This document shows, one piece after another, positions 10,293-21,865 of a DNA stretch of 64,000 bases. Position 1 is the first letter of the stretch. Each line of letters begins with the position of its first letter. Source of the stretch: Oscheius sp. JU75 (lineage: Eukaryota; Nematoda; Chromadorea; Rhabditida; Rhabditidae); the NCBI GenBank assembly GCA_037178855.1, contig JASJZC010000005.1, positions 7,998,001 through 8,062,000 on the forward strand. The letters run 5' to 3'. A program made the translations under genes and the position numbers. The notes under the pieces were generated by a model. That model saw only the letters and a program-made list of their open reading frames with translations. It made no database searches and was not told the DNA's origin.

Positions 10293-10983
10293 ATGTCACA
10301 CTCAATGAACTTAGCTGTGATCATTTTGTTCTTTTCCCTTGATTCTGTTTCTGCCTGCATACGCACAAACTCACGTAGGTTATTTCTAACTTATCGTTAT
10401 CGGAATTACAGCTGACGATATGACAGAGATCACTACCACTGAAGCTTCTACTACTACTTCCGAAGCTACGACTGAAGCGACCACAGTACCAGTAGCGGGT
10501 AGGTTTTGTCCTTTTAGTAGTTTTGTCCTATAGTTATTGTTAGAACTTTAAGCCTTCTCAAAATGTTTTGAAGGGTAAAGTTATGCGAAAATGTCCGCAA
10601 AGACAACACTTACTCACTAAGAACATTTACAGCCTGTTCCTTCTGTACCACAAATGTTCCCGGAAACTGCGATGCTACGGATACTCCCGACATGGGCTAC
10701 GGTCCACTGGCTTGTAACTCTATTACAGCGATGCCAACACCATCCGGTACAGACTGCACGTGAGTTTTTCGGGTATAGACTTTACCGTTGCAGTATTTCA
10801 TTCGACTGTGCTGTGTATCCTGGAGCCTTCCAAGCTTTTTACAAAGATGCAACAAACGGCTGGCGGAACGGTGGCGGACCGACAGTCGTAATGGCAACAT
10901 GCGTGAATATGGCCGGAACTGTGGGATACACATCGGCCCTTGGGCCAGAAGCCCTCACGAAAGTCGGCTGTGCAGAACTATAA
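10293..10983 (+). CDS. secreted C6-like protein, intact array member
   Basis: Exons 10293-10374, 10412-10498, 10633-10759 and 10794-10983 join in phase. The signal peptide is MSHSMNLAVIILFFSLDSVSAC. The linker repeats Thr and Glu-Ala-Thr. The domain reads ACSFCTTNVPGNC, LACNSITAMP, GTDCT, then ISFDCAVYPGAFQAFYKDA and ATCVNMAGTVGY, ending VGCAEL. It shares the PDDMTEITTT linker start and all intron positions with the genes at 2953 and 5032. Intron 1 is only 37 nt. Role unknown; an extracellular, glycosylated, disulphide-bonded protein is the reasonable inference. Confidence 0.75.
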
Positions 10984-11662
10984 AGATTTTTGTAAAGAAA
11001 ACTTTTCACAATTTTTGCGAATGATATGTTCGCGGCTGTGCTGATTAAGGTGTACCGCCTTGGACAGCCAGACACAAGAATTATGCGGCACTCCAGCTGT
11101 GGGAAAAGAGTCGCTAGGAGAGAAACTGAGATCCTTGGGCGAAATCATCATCGACCGAAACTAATTTCATCAAAGACTGCGTTCATCTTGAGGTTTAGTG
11201 AAACGTGAATCTTTTTAAATGCTCGAAGATTGACGCTGATTTGGAACTGGGCCAAGCGGATGAAACAATGGGACAAAGCATAAGTTTTCACCGCTTTTAT
11301 TGCAAAGACCTTGGTTTGTAAGTGCAATTTGTGACTCGTGTCAGTTAAAGACGTACCTTTCCAGAATTGGGAAGAGCCCAGAATAGTTCGCTTCTTATCC
11401 AACCTTCGGAAAAGTGTATTTCAAAATTAGGATATTTTTAAAAGTTGGATTTTCGAAATGAGACAACAGTTGAAACCGGCTTTGTGTTTTTGAAAGACCA
11501 AAGAGAACGTGAGATTGTTACGTTGGCTGTTTTGTATGCTGCCGTGTTTACTCTTAGTCAAACCTTATGATACCCCCATGCTGTCAGTTCTTTCCAGCCG
11601 AATCAAAACAGGCGTCTTCCTTTTAAACATTGACAGACAGCCAAAGCAAACGTCAATAAAAA
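10984..11662. other. intergenic, nothing recognised
   Basis: Spacer between the last C6-like gene and the small helical protein. No motif stands out. Confidence 0.5.
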
Positions 11663-12148
11663 ATGTCCGCCGATAAGTTTGTCATTCCTACGAGAGCAGC
11701 GGAAGAAGAGGTTTGCCATTTTTTTTGCTAAAGAACTGCGTTGTTTCAGTCACACCGAAAAGGGGCTTCAGAGCCAGAACGTAGCGCTGTGAGTTTTTTT
11801 CCTTTATAATGTCTTGGTCGTACCCAAACAATATAACGTTTAGTGGATTTCTTTAAAAACGAGCCAGCGCTTTTTGTAGTTTTTAAATCGGGTACAGACG
11901 GTTCAGCCCAGAAGTTCCTATGTTTTGCTAATCATGAGCTTACACTACTTTTTATCACATGGTTTCCATAAAACGTGTTTCAGGAACAAGCTTTATTGGA
12001 AAACGAGAGAAGAAAACTAGCCAACAAAGAGAAAATGAAAGCCGAGGACCCGGATGAGTTCAACAGAATTCGAGAAGAACAGCGCCAAGCAAACCTGAAG
12101 CAAGCCTTGGACGATCGCGATTTCTTGAGCATGCCAGGCCTAATGTAA
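11663..12148 (+). CDS. small charged helical protein, 83 residues, unrecognised
   Basis: Three exons join in phase 0: 11663-11710 (MSADKFVIPTRAAEEE), 11750-11788 (SHRKGASEPERSA) and 11984-12148. The last exon is a highly charged, helix-prone stretch (LLENERRKLANKEKMKAED, then IREEQRQANLKQALDD) ending FLSMPGLM. There is no signal peptide or membrane segment, so it is probably cytosolic or nuclear. AATAAA at 12182-12187 is a good polyadenylation signal. The gene is convergent with the receptor whose stop is at 12192, so the 3' UTRs must overlap. Function is not recognised. Confidence 0.65.
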
Positions 12149-12191
12149 AGCAGTTTTTTGTATCCTGTATAGAAAACGAACAATAAAAAGT

Positions 12192-13498
12192 TTATGCTCG
12201 ACTCGAACTGTTTCCTGTGGACCGCAGACGGTTCGTTGAGGTTTGCTGGGTAATTCCTTGGCGACAGAACAGTTGTTTTACGGATTGTCGTAGCTGAAAA
12301 TAGAAATGTTTGCTGAAGAGTGTGTCCTCGCACCTGCTTATCAAACACGAAGAACACGTAACAATGTGAAGAGGCGGAAATTGTGCTGACCAGGGAGGGA
12401 ATGAGGGTCAGTTTTAGATTTAGCCATTGTTTGATGTTTGGAACGAAGAAGAAGAACAGGATGGAGAACCAGGCAAACGCACTGATGAAGAAGTATTGAA
12501 AGACCAGCTTGACTTCTTTTCTCTTCTGTCCAAGTCGATTGAACATGATTCGGATTTTGATAAAGATCATAATGTAGCAAGTGACCATGGTTATGGTGAA
12601 GGAGATGGCTGAAAATAGAGTTAGCTTGCTTATACAACTATAGAACCTAAAAGTAATCTTGAACAGTTCACATCCGTCAGATCCCGTTGCGAGAACTGCA
12701 CGCGATTTTTCTAACGTCTGACCTGCTTTTTTCGTCGGGTTGTGGATTCCTCCTTCACGCACCAAGCTGGCTTTCATTTTCACGCTTTAACGCTTTTTGA
12801 ACGAAGTTGGGGAACTTTTTTTTTTCAAGAAGTGAAAGAAACTATGACACGAAAGATTAAAAACTAACTTTTCAGAAACTCGTCTAGCTAATCAACTTCT
12901 TAAATACTTACAGTGCCCGAGATAAATATTGCTGAAAAAACCTCCACCCAAATCAACGTTGTAGTAATATCTTAGCATAGGAACATCGAACGTTTTCACA
13001 CACCCAAAAACAGTTCCAACTGCTGCAAGAGCTGTTATGTAGACCCAGATAAGCATTGATACGTAAACCTATAAACAGTCAAATCCAAAATCACAGCTTA
13101 CGCTCTTCTTCTGAAATCCACCGTGTATGCTGTCAGAGTAGAATATGAGCATTCTTTCGATGGACAGATGCGTAAAACAGAGATGACAGACATTGTAGCA
13201 GACGGTATTGGGTATTGACAGTATTTTTAGCCAAAAAGAGTTATAGAATGCGCAGTTCGCATAGGAACACGGAACGTAGACGAGCAGATTACATAGCTGA
13301 TAGATTATGGAAGATACAGCCAGACAAATAATCGGTTTGTTGTTGGGAAGCCGATGGTACAAGATAATGATCAAGTTGGTGCATATTGCAAGCAATGAGA
13401 GGGATAAAATTACCGTCCCACACACAAATCTGCTTAAATTTTGGAGTAAGACACTAGAAATACCTGTTTTCGATCCAGCTGTCGAAAGAGGTGTCCAT
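12192..13498 (-). CDS. serpentine (7TM) chemoreceptor, complete, 298 aa
   Basis: Five exons join without conflict: 13498-13464, 13429-13102, 13068-12912, 12608-12334 and 12293-12192. TM1 is FVCGTVILSLSLLAICTNLI; the TM3 region ends LSIERML. Exon 4 holds TM5-7 with the intracellular basic stretch FNRLGQKRKEVKLVFQ between TM5 and TM6. The tail after DKQ is LRQSVKQLFCRQGI followed by a Ser/Thr-rich end. The long Gln-ended basic loop and length are typical of nematode SRX-like or related chemoreceptors; the exact class is uncertain. Introns are 34, 33, 303 and 40 nt. It lies head-to-tail with the unrecognised gene at 13766-15035. Confidence 0.7.
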
Positions 13499-13765
13499 GG
13501 CTATGTAGTTCCTCTAAAGTTCTCTCATTATTTTGATTATCGAGCGTGAGAATAAGGTTGAGTGAGTTTGAATGGGAACGAAGTAGACGTGAGGGCATAA
13601 AATAGTATAACCTAGACCAAACGTTGCAGAGAGCCGGCAATCACAAGTGTAAAAAAGAAGAGTACGTCTGTCTCGATCAATTTTCTAAGCGTTCCTAAAT
13701 ATAGGGTATACTCGATCTGGAGAGATCATAAGGTCCAAGCTCAGGTTTAGAATGTCAGCGGGGTT

Positions 13766-15035
13766 TCACACTTCATAACAACGGTTTCTTGTGGTCAAGA
13801 ACCAGACTAGAGTCTGCGATCCCCCGATCTGTGAATAGCAACTATTACAATAGCATAGAAGCATGCCATTGTATCGCAAAAGACGACTCACAATCACAAA
13901 AAAGAAATCTCTTTCTTTTGTAGTATAGCGTTCTATTTGATCCAGTTCCATGCATTCTAGGAATATCCGTTGGAAGTATCCGAGTCTAACAGCTGCAGTA
14001 CTATTCTTGGCATAGACCTCTACAGATCTTTCCAAAATATTTATCGGTTGATACTGGAGACCGGATGTTATCAAAATTCGTAAGTGAACGTTGTAAATAG
14101 TCTTACCAGCAGCTTTTATGGTATTCATGCCAAGTATCAGGTAATCCTTGAAAAACAAAGGGTACATATACAGTTGCTCATCTGTCTCCCATCCATCTCC
14201 TTTAAAAGAGCTTTTTATAACAGCCGGAACATTTCCTTTTGGCTACTTTTTCAACCGACTCTCAGTGAAAGTACCTCAGTGTAGTCTTTGAACTTTGCCT
14301 CCCAGCGCTGAGAAAAGCCGATGTGATTGAATTGGCTGAGTAGGTACGTAGGAGCAAATGTCAGTTCTTGGAAATGTATATGTGAGTCACTGGGAACAGT
14401 TTTACTAGCTGACAATCTTTGTTTGACATTTTCAAGTTACAATAGTGATTTTTGGGGAAGTCGCTCATTATCCAATCAACAGACTTGTACCGATAAAACA
14501 TAAATATGGCTGAGGCAAAGTTTCTAAGGTCAAACGAAAAACCCTGAAACTGAGCCGCTTACCTATCGTCGAGTTCAATCCACTGGACTAGATTGTCGAG
14601 AGTTCTGATCAGGTACTGTTCATGATCTCTTCTGGCTACAGGAATAGCCAACACTCACAAAGCTACATTATATGTTTTGATCAAGTAAATCTCGCGAGTT
14701 TCTTCCGTTGGAGAGTGCCTTCTTCAAGAGTCGGAGAGTATTCAGATTGATTTAAAAGAAATGTATCAGCCACGATACAAGTGAAAATGACAAATTGTGG
14801 TCGTTCTTATCTCCAGTTACGCTGTCCCAGCTTACTACTTTTGGCAATCAGGTTTGATTTTTTCGAAGTCAGAAACGAGCTCATCGCTGATTTGAGAAAC
14901 ATTCTGCGCACGTTTTATATCTTGCCTAGAAAATATCTGGTTGAGTAGACTATGAAATTGCGGGAGGAATAGGAATTGACAAGCTTGATTCGTTTGATGC
15001 ACATGGCATAATAAGAAAGTAAAAAGATTGCTCAT
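13766..15035 (-). CDS. multi-exon gene, unrecognised
   Basis: The likely start is 15035 (MSNLFTFLLCHVHQ). Joinable exons give RDHEQYLIRTLDNLVQWIEL, then FASAIFMFYRYKSVDWIMSD, a 32-nt intron, a piece containing LTFAPTYLLSQFNHIGFSQR, then GDGWETDEQLYMYPLFFKD running into a long exon (14167-13916) with SVEVYAKNSTAAVRLGYFQR. The end IGGSQTLVWFLTTRNRCYEV stops at 13766. Consistent phases support a real gene, but I recognise no family. The weakly hydrophobic N terminus and mixed polar body would fit a lumenal enzyme, which is only a guess. The junction between the first exon and the rest is unresolved. Confidence 0.5.
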
Positions 15036-15325
15036 TGATAAGTGAACGGAAGTTGCCTGTATTACAGGAGCTCATCGACTCAAAAAATGAATGGTATTAG
15101 CGTTTTTTATTATGAGCAACTCATAAAGAAAGAATATTTGACAGTATATATTTGCTAACAAGACGACGATGTACTCCGCGATTTCTGACCTTCGACTCGA
15201 AGCACAAACGTCGATGTGATCTTTGACAATTCTTTCTACTCTGATCGTTCAGATGTGTGCTGCTGCTGTAAATTGGATCAGGAGAAAACGAAATTAGGTG
15301 TTATGCTGAACCCACCCGCCTCAGC

Positions 15326-16529
15326 ATGCATTTTGATCACATGGATGACTACATCTTGCCAGTACGGATTGTCTCTACAGTAATCCTTCTTCTCGGGACA
15401 TTCTTTCACTCTCTGATCATTTACATCACTAGAAAAAGAACAAGAGACGACTGCAGATTCTACGCTCTCTTTATGAAGATCTACTCCTGCATAAGCATCT
15501 ATATTTTTGTCATTGGATGGCTGCTGATCAACAGGTTCTGCTATGGCAAGCAGACACTTATTGTTTTTTATGGTTTTGGTTCTTACTTTGGAACCGAATT
15601 CTGTACGTTTTTGGAATCTTTGTACAATCCGATGAACAATGTGCTTTACCTTATGACACCTCTCGGCATGCTGTTCAGGGTTCTCATCGTCTTCGACAGA
15701 AAACTGAAGAGAATCTGGATTCTCAAAAGTGTTCTGGCCGTAGTCTTTCTTCACGTTCCGACTATGGTAGGTACACATTTGCAGCCTGCAAATGTCCTGT
15801 TTATAACATTAGAGATGAACACTTAGTCGCTCAATGCGTGCTTTGAAATTTGCTCTGTAGAGCTGACAACTACTGTTTTAATTTTAGCCTTAATCCCTTG
15901 GATGCAAGTCAATAATCACAAGTGAAACACTTTTTTCAGATCATGTCAAGCAGAGCATTTCTCCCTCTTTCAGCAGCCAATCTGACTTCGTTGGATGATA
16001 ATACTCAAATTTTTGTCGACCAGTATCCTGCCGTTATTTACAAACCAGCCACCTTTTTCGAAGTAAGCTCTAAACTATCTCGCAAACAAGTGTACCTTTG
16101 CAGAATGTTGTACTCGTCCGCATATCGTACAGATACATGTATTTCTGCGTACCAGTCACATACGTTCTCGGATTCATAACCTACCAAAGGTTGAGGTCAC
16201 GAAGTTTTTGCATCACCGAAAGAACTGCTGCCATTCATCGAGCTTTTATCTTGGCATGTGTAGAAAAGCAACAAGTTGAAATTTTTTAGCTGCTTTTCAC
16301 CGAAGCCACGCTACTTTGTAGCGGATTCTTGTACGACATTGGGAACACACTTGATCCCTTCTTTCCGGAGGCCAATTTTCCACTGCACATGGACATCTAC
16401 GACTCTGTGCTTGTCTCTATCGTTCCACTCGGACAAGGCATTGCGACTATTTGTATAGTCCCATACTTTCGACCTTACTTGATGAGTTGCTGTCGTCGAA
16501 AAATTACGAATTCTGATGTGGTGTTGTAA
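15326..16529 (+). CDS. serpentine (7TM) chemoreceptor, complete, 319 aa
   Basis: Exons 15326-15766, 15940-16062, 16104-16259 and 16290-16529 give 320 codons in one frame. Exon 1 begins MHFDHMDDYILPVRIVSTVI and contains three hydrophobic spans with RKRTRDDC in the first loop. Exon 2 has a potential glycosylated extracellular loop (NLTSLDDNTQ). Exon 3 has TM5 followed by YQRLRSRSFCITERTAAIHR, a basic loop as in SRH/STR-type receptors. Exon 4 holds TM6-7 and the tail RPYLMSCCRRK. The last intron is only 30 nt and contains an in-frame stop, so it must be removed for a full protein. Class is not certain. Confidence 0.7.
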
Positions 16530-16681
16530 ATATACTTCACAGCGAGTGAACGCATTTACTACGGTTCTCCTCATAAACAATAGACAAGCTCTCACACCGG
16601 AGAGTCGAAATAGTTTTGATATTGCGCTACGTTAGATTTTTGGATTTCATTCAGCATAAATGCATCGTCTACAAACTTTCG

Positions 16682-17482
16682 CTATCGTCTTCTTCCATTG
16701 CTCAGCCCCCAGACAGTACACGTGTTCCACTGGTAGTTGCTTCCATAAGATCCGCAGTTGCAATAGTATCTAGCGGCTCCGTTAACGTAGTCAATAAGTT
16801 GTCCAGCTGAACAACTTTTCAATTGTGCCGGTAATCCAACTTACTGCATTGCTGTCCTTGCTGATAGCTCTGTTGGCCGTACCCACTTCCATAGTAGTTG
16901 CCGTATCCGTAGCTGTAGGATGGACTGTAGTAGTTGTTCGAATATCCAGAGTTCATTCCCAGAAGGCCTCCCAACAGACCAAGAAGACCCAAGCCACCAT
17001 ATCCTCCACTACTGGAGCTGGATGAACTCGAGCTAAAAGGATATGATGAGAGAAACAGTATACCGCTTACTCAGAAAAGGAGCTGCCGTAGCTTCCAAAA
17101 CTGCTACTGCCATAACTTCTACCTCCTCCGCCACCACTGCGTCCGTAACCTGAAAGTTGAACAGTACAAATGTGTAGTTGAGTAACTTGGAAAAAAGAAG
17201 TTTGTTCTACTTCCCCTGGTTACATTTTACCATTTTAGGTTATTTTTTGACAAGAAAGCGAGAAAAATTCTCATCATCCCAAACGTGCGAATCTGATTTA
17301 CGAGCAAACTAGCCTCCTCCCCCTCCTCGACCTCCTCCTCCGCCTCCTCGTCCACCTCCACCACCTCCGCCTCCTCCTTTTGCTATGACGAGGTCTATAA
17401 TACTCTTCTAATAGAAAGAATTAAGGAACTCACCAACAACGATAATCACCAGGAACATGGCTGCGATTATACTTTTGGACAT
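16682..17482 (-). CDS. Gly/Tyr-rich secreted protein with four-cysteine module (member 1)
   Basis: The start at 17482 gives a signal peptide (MSKSIIAAMFLVIIVV). Following exons encode runs of Gly and Arg, then Ser/Tyr/Gly repeats (SYGSS type), the block GYGGLGLLGLLG, Asn/Tyr repeats, and QQGQQC. The last exon holds DYVNGAARYYCNCGSYG and NTCTVWG, ending in Arg residues. The intron before it interrupts the codon after the first Cys (phase 1), as in all other members. Cysteine spacing is C-x15-C-x-C-x11-C. The family at 16.7-33.5 kb shares this exon plan. Composition recalls nematode antimicrobial or cuticle Gly/Tyr peptides, but those lack this Cys module; function is unknown. Confidence 0.7.
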
Positions 17483-17549
17483 GGTTCAAAAGGCCGTACG
17501 GAACTGCGGGAACGCTTTGGCGAATGAACTACCGCGACCACACGACCTG

Positions 17550-17557
17550 TATTTATA
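17550..17557 (-). promoter_or_regulatory. TATA box of the Gly/Tyr gene at 16682-17482
   Basis: A perfect TATAAATA on the minus strand, about 68 bases upstream of the ATG. Confidence 0.55.
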
Positions 17558-18074
17558 GTATGCTGCAGACCGGAGACATGATAACGGCCCCTGGAAAGAA
17601 TGTGCAAGTTAGACGAATGTCTGAAATCATTTTTGGCCGACGGGAAAACAATGCTTACTGCTGTGAGTATAGTTCAGCGAATCGGCATGGAAAGTTTGAA
17701 CTGGCTGAGTTCGCTAAAGGCCCGACAATCTCCAGAATTGGTAAACAGTTCGGAAGAGAAAAGAAACTTGTTGATCTGTATATAAATCCATGTGGCATGC
17801 TGCTTAACCTTTTACAAGTTTTTGCCAACATGATGATAAGATAGAGACGAAAGATCTCATAAAAACATTTTTGGAATGAACTAACTAGTACTTGAAGAGA
17901 GGATGCTCCTTTTTCCTGTAGTCTATTTTCCCCAAACGTCAGTAACGTGTTCAGTGGAAGTGAACGTAGCAATCAGTTTGCTCCGATCGATTTGCAATTT
18001 TATTATTTTCATAAGTCAAGCAAAAGTCTAAAAGGGATACGATTCAAATTGTCAAGTTACAGTACATAAAGCAG
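17558..18074. other. intergenic, nothing convincing
   Basis: A plus-strand open frame at 17524-17844 crosses the neighbouring gene's TATA box and has no motif, so I do not accept it. Otherwise the stretch is featureless. Confidence 0.45.
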
Positions 18075-18906
18075 TTAAATACATAAAATAGGTGGGGCTC
18101 CATTAACTCTAAGTAATGGTAGTTGTGCTGTAATCGTAGCCACTGGACTAGTAGTTTTCCGTTTAACGAGTTGAGAAACTGAGTACCAGATCATTAGACT
18201 ACTGAACACACTAGCCATTCCTACAAAACTAGTAATCTTTAAGCAGATGTTTGTTATTAGCTGAAAAGATTCTTACATGTTGTACTAACTCCAAAAGCAG
18301 TCCAACTAGTGGATAACTATTGTCTATATCGTCACAAAGAATTATGGTCATTCCGCTGTAACAGTACTCGACAACAGTCGGAGCATACACGAGAGCCTAA
18401 ACATTTGAATATGACAATGTACAGTCAATTTCACCTTTAACGACATCCCTCTAGACATTCTCCTGATTCCTCCCAGATCGGTAGGTGAGTAGTCGGACGT
18501 GTTTATAACAACATAGAAACACAGATTTCTAAGGATCACAATCGTAGGAGTGACGGTGAAGAAGAGACCTCCAATTACAAACTGTACCATACGTTTTTTC
18601 CGTTCAAGTCTAACGCCCACATCATCGGAAGTCAGGGAACTGAGAGAATAAATATCCTTAATATCCAAGCGCTATCGAATTATCGATAAAACTTACTTTG
18701 TTTCGAACACTGTTGACTAAGAGAGCATACTTCGTACACCTAGTCAAATTTATAAGAAGAAATGTAGAATCGGGAAACCGTAAGAATTCAGAATTTCCCA
18801 CCGCTCTCAAAACATGTTTCTTTAATCTGCCAACAATCGTATTCAACAAAACATTTGCATGTTTTCGATAGATGTCTTGAACTGAAATCCAATAAATAGT
18901 GGACAT
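18075..18906 (-). CDS. multi-pass membrane protein, unrecognised
   Basis: Exons run from Met 18906 (MSTIYWISVQDIYRKHANVL) to about 18698, about 18658-18436, 18396 to about 18277, and then to the TAA at 18075, with introns of about 40 nt. The protein has a basic amphipathic N-terminal half and hydrophobic spans FVIGGLFFTVTPTIVILRNL and FVGMASVFSSLMIWYSVSQL, followed by a basic tail LVKRK. Two or three membrane segments are likely. It may be a divergent or truncated chemoreceptor; the sequence does not decide. The 5' end faces the TATA box of the next gene, so the two are divergently arranged. Confidence 0.5.
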
Positions 18907-18962
18907 GGCTCGTTGATCCTAGGTATTTTAATTGAACTCGTCCAATGACGCATCCCGGTCAC

Positions 18963-18970
18963 TATAAATA
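18963..18970 (+). promoter_or_regulatory. TATA box of the Gly/Tyr gene at 19018
   Basis: TATAAATA, 48 bases between its end and the ATG at 19018. It matches the box upstream of member 1 exactly. Confidence 0.55.
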
Positions 18971-19017
18971 GTTCGTAGGTAAGTCATTTTTCGTCCGCTC
19001 TTTTTCTCCTTGTTACC

Positions 19018-19963
19018 ATGCTCAAAATGTTTTTCTCAGCATTTATCCTCTTCACTATCTTCATCGGTAAGTCTAACTTTGTAGACTAAAACTCTATTTA
19101 TAGAGCCGGTTCTATCGAGAGGTGGTGGAGGCTCGCATAGCAGCAGTAGCAGTGGAAGTCACAGTAGTCACAGCAGTGGAGGTGGGAGCCACAGTCATAG
19201 TGGCCATGGTGGCAGTGGAAGTCATCACCACCATCACCACGGTGGCTCTTACGGAGGAAGTTCTTACATTCCAAGTGCCAGTAGCTCCGTCCAGTAAGCT
19301 TTACCCTAACCCACAGTATATCTTGCTTCAGCTATGATTCCGATAGTAGCGGTGGCAGCGATGGAGTGGGACTTGGTCTTGGTCTTGGCGGCATGTTTTT
19401 GGGTCTCAACAATTTATTGTTCAACAACGACTTGGGAAGAGCTCTTGGACTGTCTAGCAACTATGGATACGGATATGGGAACAACTACAACTATGGCTAC
19501 CAGTACTGTAGTGAGCCCTTTACCGAATCTTTCAATTGTAACCTTAAAAATATTTGCATTTACCGTCTGGGCCATTTTAGCATGTGCAAACTAGGTTGAT
19601 CATATCGTGGAAACCGTGTTGGTTGACCTACAATGACAGTACCCATTCCATAGGAAAGAAAATAACAATCTTCTAAACTTTTAACCAGAAAGAATGTCTG
19701 TTTGCGCCCAGACAGTGAAAAATCAGCGTACCGAAACTTAGTGACAGGCGAGATTGCATGGGAGCGAAAAAAAAGTTTGTATCAGATTGAACCCCGTAAT
19801 AGCTTCTGTTCCGCTAAATTCATTCCGTAATCGTCTTTTTCCAGCCGGGCAACTCACTGACTACGTGAACGGAGTGGCTCGTTACTACTGCGACTGTGGA
19901 GCATATGGTCGCAACTACCAGTGGAGCACCTGTAGTGTCTGGGGGCTCACAAATGGTAAATAG
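19018..19963 (+). CDS. Gly/Tyr-rich secreted protein with four-cysteine module (member 2, His-rich)
   Basis: The only plus-strand member. Exon 1 is the signal peptide MLKMFFSAFILFTIFI. The next exon is SRGGGGSHSSSSSGSHSS followed by His/Gly/Ser repeats including seven consecutive His. Then come GLGLGLGGMFLGLNNLL, the Tyr repeats NYGYGYGNNYNYGYQYC, and after a long intron (about 19509-19843) the module DYVNGVARYYCDCGAYG and STCSVWG. The intron again splits the codon after the Cys. The terminal Lys is followed directly by TAG. The His cluster could bind metal ions; that is an inference from composition. Confidence 0.7.
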
Positions 19964-20394
19964 GAAAGACTTTGAGCAAAAGTTTATTGACAACTCATTC
20001 TACTAAACAAGAAAATAAATAGTTACATTATGTACACACGCAGACGTCTTCCTCGGTGATCAGTTCCTCTACGGAGAGAAGCGGGAGGCTGAGAACCAGC
20101 CTTGCTTGGCAGTGTCCGCGTCAGGCTCTCGCATGATATCCTTCCAGCGGTCATGCTGAAAATTGACGGTTCAGCCATTTCGAAAAAAAGCTGCTGTTCT
20201 TGAAACCTGTTTGGTTCTCACAGATGTTGTCCGAAAATATTTGAAGCGCTCGACAAAACTCGCATGTTTACAAACCATGAGCTGTTTTGTTCAAATAAAA
20301 GCCGGGCTTTTTTGAATACTACGAACTATCATAATGGCTGCAAAGTTTCCATCCTCTCAATGTTCCTCTTCCGGTCCATATCGAAGAGAATCAA
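19964..20394. other. intergenic (convergent 3' ends), nothing recognised
   Basis: The 3' ends of member 2 and of the Ser-rich protein gene face each other here. AATAAA at 20012-20017 could end the plus-strand transcript. Confidence 0.4.
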
Positions 20395-20970
20395 TTAGTT
20401 ACCAAAACTGTAAAAGCCTGCCTCGGTCACGGAGTTGCTTCGATTTCTCTCCATTGGCTCAGTTGGACTCGACACATTTTGTTGATCGGAGCTGCCTTGT
20501 CCACTAAACAGACCACCCTGTGTCGGGGTGCCAAAAATGAATCCAGATAAAGAGAAACGTCTCGATGTTTGTTGGGGCTCCATTGGCTCGTTAGGGAGGA
20601 CTCCACCGCTATAGAACATGTAGCTTAAAAAGTTAACATAACTCACTGTGTGCCAGCCATGGTGCGGTTTGCATCCACAGAAATGGTTCTGCCCTGTGCT
20701 GCCATGTTTGGCTTCACTTGCTTCCAAAGACAGTCGGTGTCGAAGTCGGGACGTACCTGAAAATTGTCTTTTGAAACACTATAGAAAAGTAATAGTGAAG
20801 TTTGATTAGGTTTCAGTACAAATTCGGTTTGTGAGCTGTTGTTATGGGTCTTAAAAATAACCCCAGTTAGAGGTAAGGTTTCCACACAAAGGAATTCACA
20901 GGTTCTTATGGATAGCCAAGTTTGCAAATAAAATGAATTGAACAAAACTCACGATAGGTTGGCCGGACAT
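20395..20970 (-). CDS. small Ser/Pro-rich protein, 113 aa, unrecognised
   Basis: Three exons join exactly: 20970-20953 (MSGQPI), 20756-20647 (VRPDFDTDCLWKQVKPNM ... ISVDANRTMAGT) and 20608-20395. The last contains RRFSLSGFIFGTP, PTEPMERNRSNS and ends GFYSFGN. RRFSLS and RNRSNS look like basophilic kinase sites. There is no signal peptide or membrane span, so it is probably an intracellular regulatory protein, perhaps nuclear. I do not recognise the family. Confidence 0.6.
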
Positions 20971-21865
20971 ATTCGAATAGTAGTTCTTCTCTTGTTGTGT
21001 TCTTGGGGTTAAAATTAGGATGTCTGCACTCCTCTTTTATACCCCAAACAGACATCTTTTCCCTCTCTTCCGACAGCCCAGTCTCTCGGAGCCCCGTGCT
21101 CACACTCGAGATCAAAACAGGGAGTGCGCTGGGCAGTAAACAGCATCCCCCATCTTTCTGCTGGCAACATGCAGCAGGAAAAATGCATTTTTAGGTTCAA
21201 CAAGATCTCTCTGAATCAGATGGAACATTTTGGGAGTATCAGATGGCCAGACATTTTTCGATTTCTTCCAAGAGAGTTCGGAAGCTCATCACCTCCAAGG
21301 CAGGACTTTTCACAATCAGATGCTTGCAGCTCTGATTGACTAGAAAATCCTAAAAGCTTATGACGAAGTTGATCTTGTGAGCAGTTGGCCGTGAGAAGGC
21401 TAGAAAAACACTTATAGATGTTAGCCTGGTAAACTAGCCCTGTTTATTGCTGGGTATTGTGAACGACACTGAACAACTGGCTTAGGTGACAAGCCCAGTA
21501 TTGAACTGCAATTATAAAATAATATAACGAAAGGAAGTATATGTTCTAGGCTTTGTTTCATCAAGTCTAAACAAGGGGTGTGGTGTGAATTCTTGCAAGA
21601 AGAACACAAATACGCAATCCGTGAAAACATGACAACGGAGCTCACCATCAGAACCGAAGTTAGAAGTGTATGTGGAAATGACCATAAATCTCTAACAGAG
21701 GACAAATAATTGACCGCTTCTAGCTTCCAGTTACCAGCGTCAAAAGTAGAACAGACTTCACTAAATTTATTTATTAAACCAAATATTGGTAGAGTTACAT
21801 CACACAATCACGTGATTACATGTTTGATCCAAATATCATGTAGTTTGTTGTTCATCTTTGCTTCT
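20971..21865. other. intergenic, no supported gene
   Basis: It holds the 5' flank of the Ser-rich gene and the 3' flank of the G-gamma gene. A minus-strand open frame of 128 codons (21421-21807) shows no family motif or splice support and is left out. Confidence 0.4.

Noticed and set aside
2953-10983. Thr-rich and Cys-rich genes as a venom or toxin cluster
   Set aside because: The exon plan fits a general nematode extracellular domain family; nothing in the sequence indicates toxicity.
11980-12291. Extension of the receptor reading into the antisense of the small helical protein
   Set aside because: A splice donor after DKQ and acceptor at 12294 give a typical receptor tail; the unspliced reading is an antisense shadow.
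17524-17844. 106-codon plus-strand open frame
   Set aside because: It runs through the promoter of the minus-strand Gly/Tyr gene, lacks motifs or a signal peptide, and has no splice partners.
21421-21807. 128-codon minus-strand open frame next to the G-gamma gene
   Set aside because: Composition is irregular, no family motif appears, and an overlapping plus-strand frame of similar length shows such frames arise by chance here.
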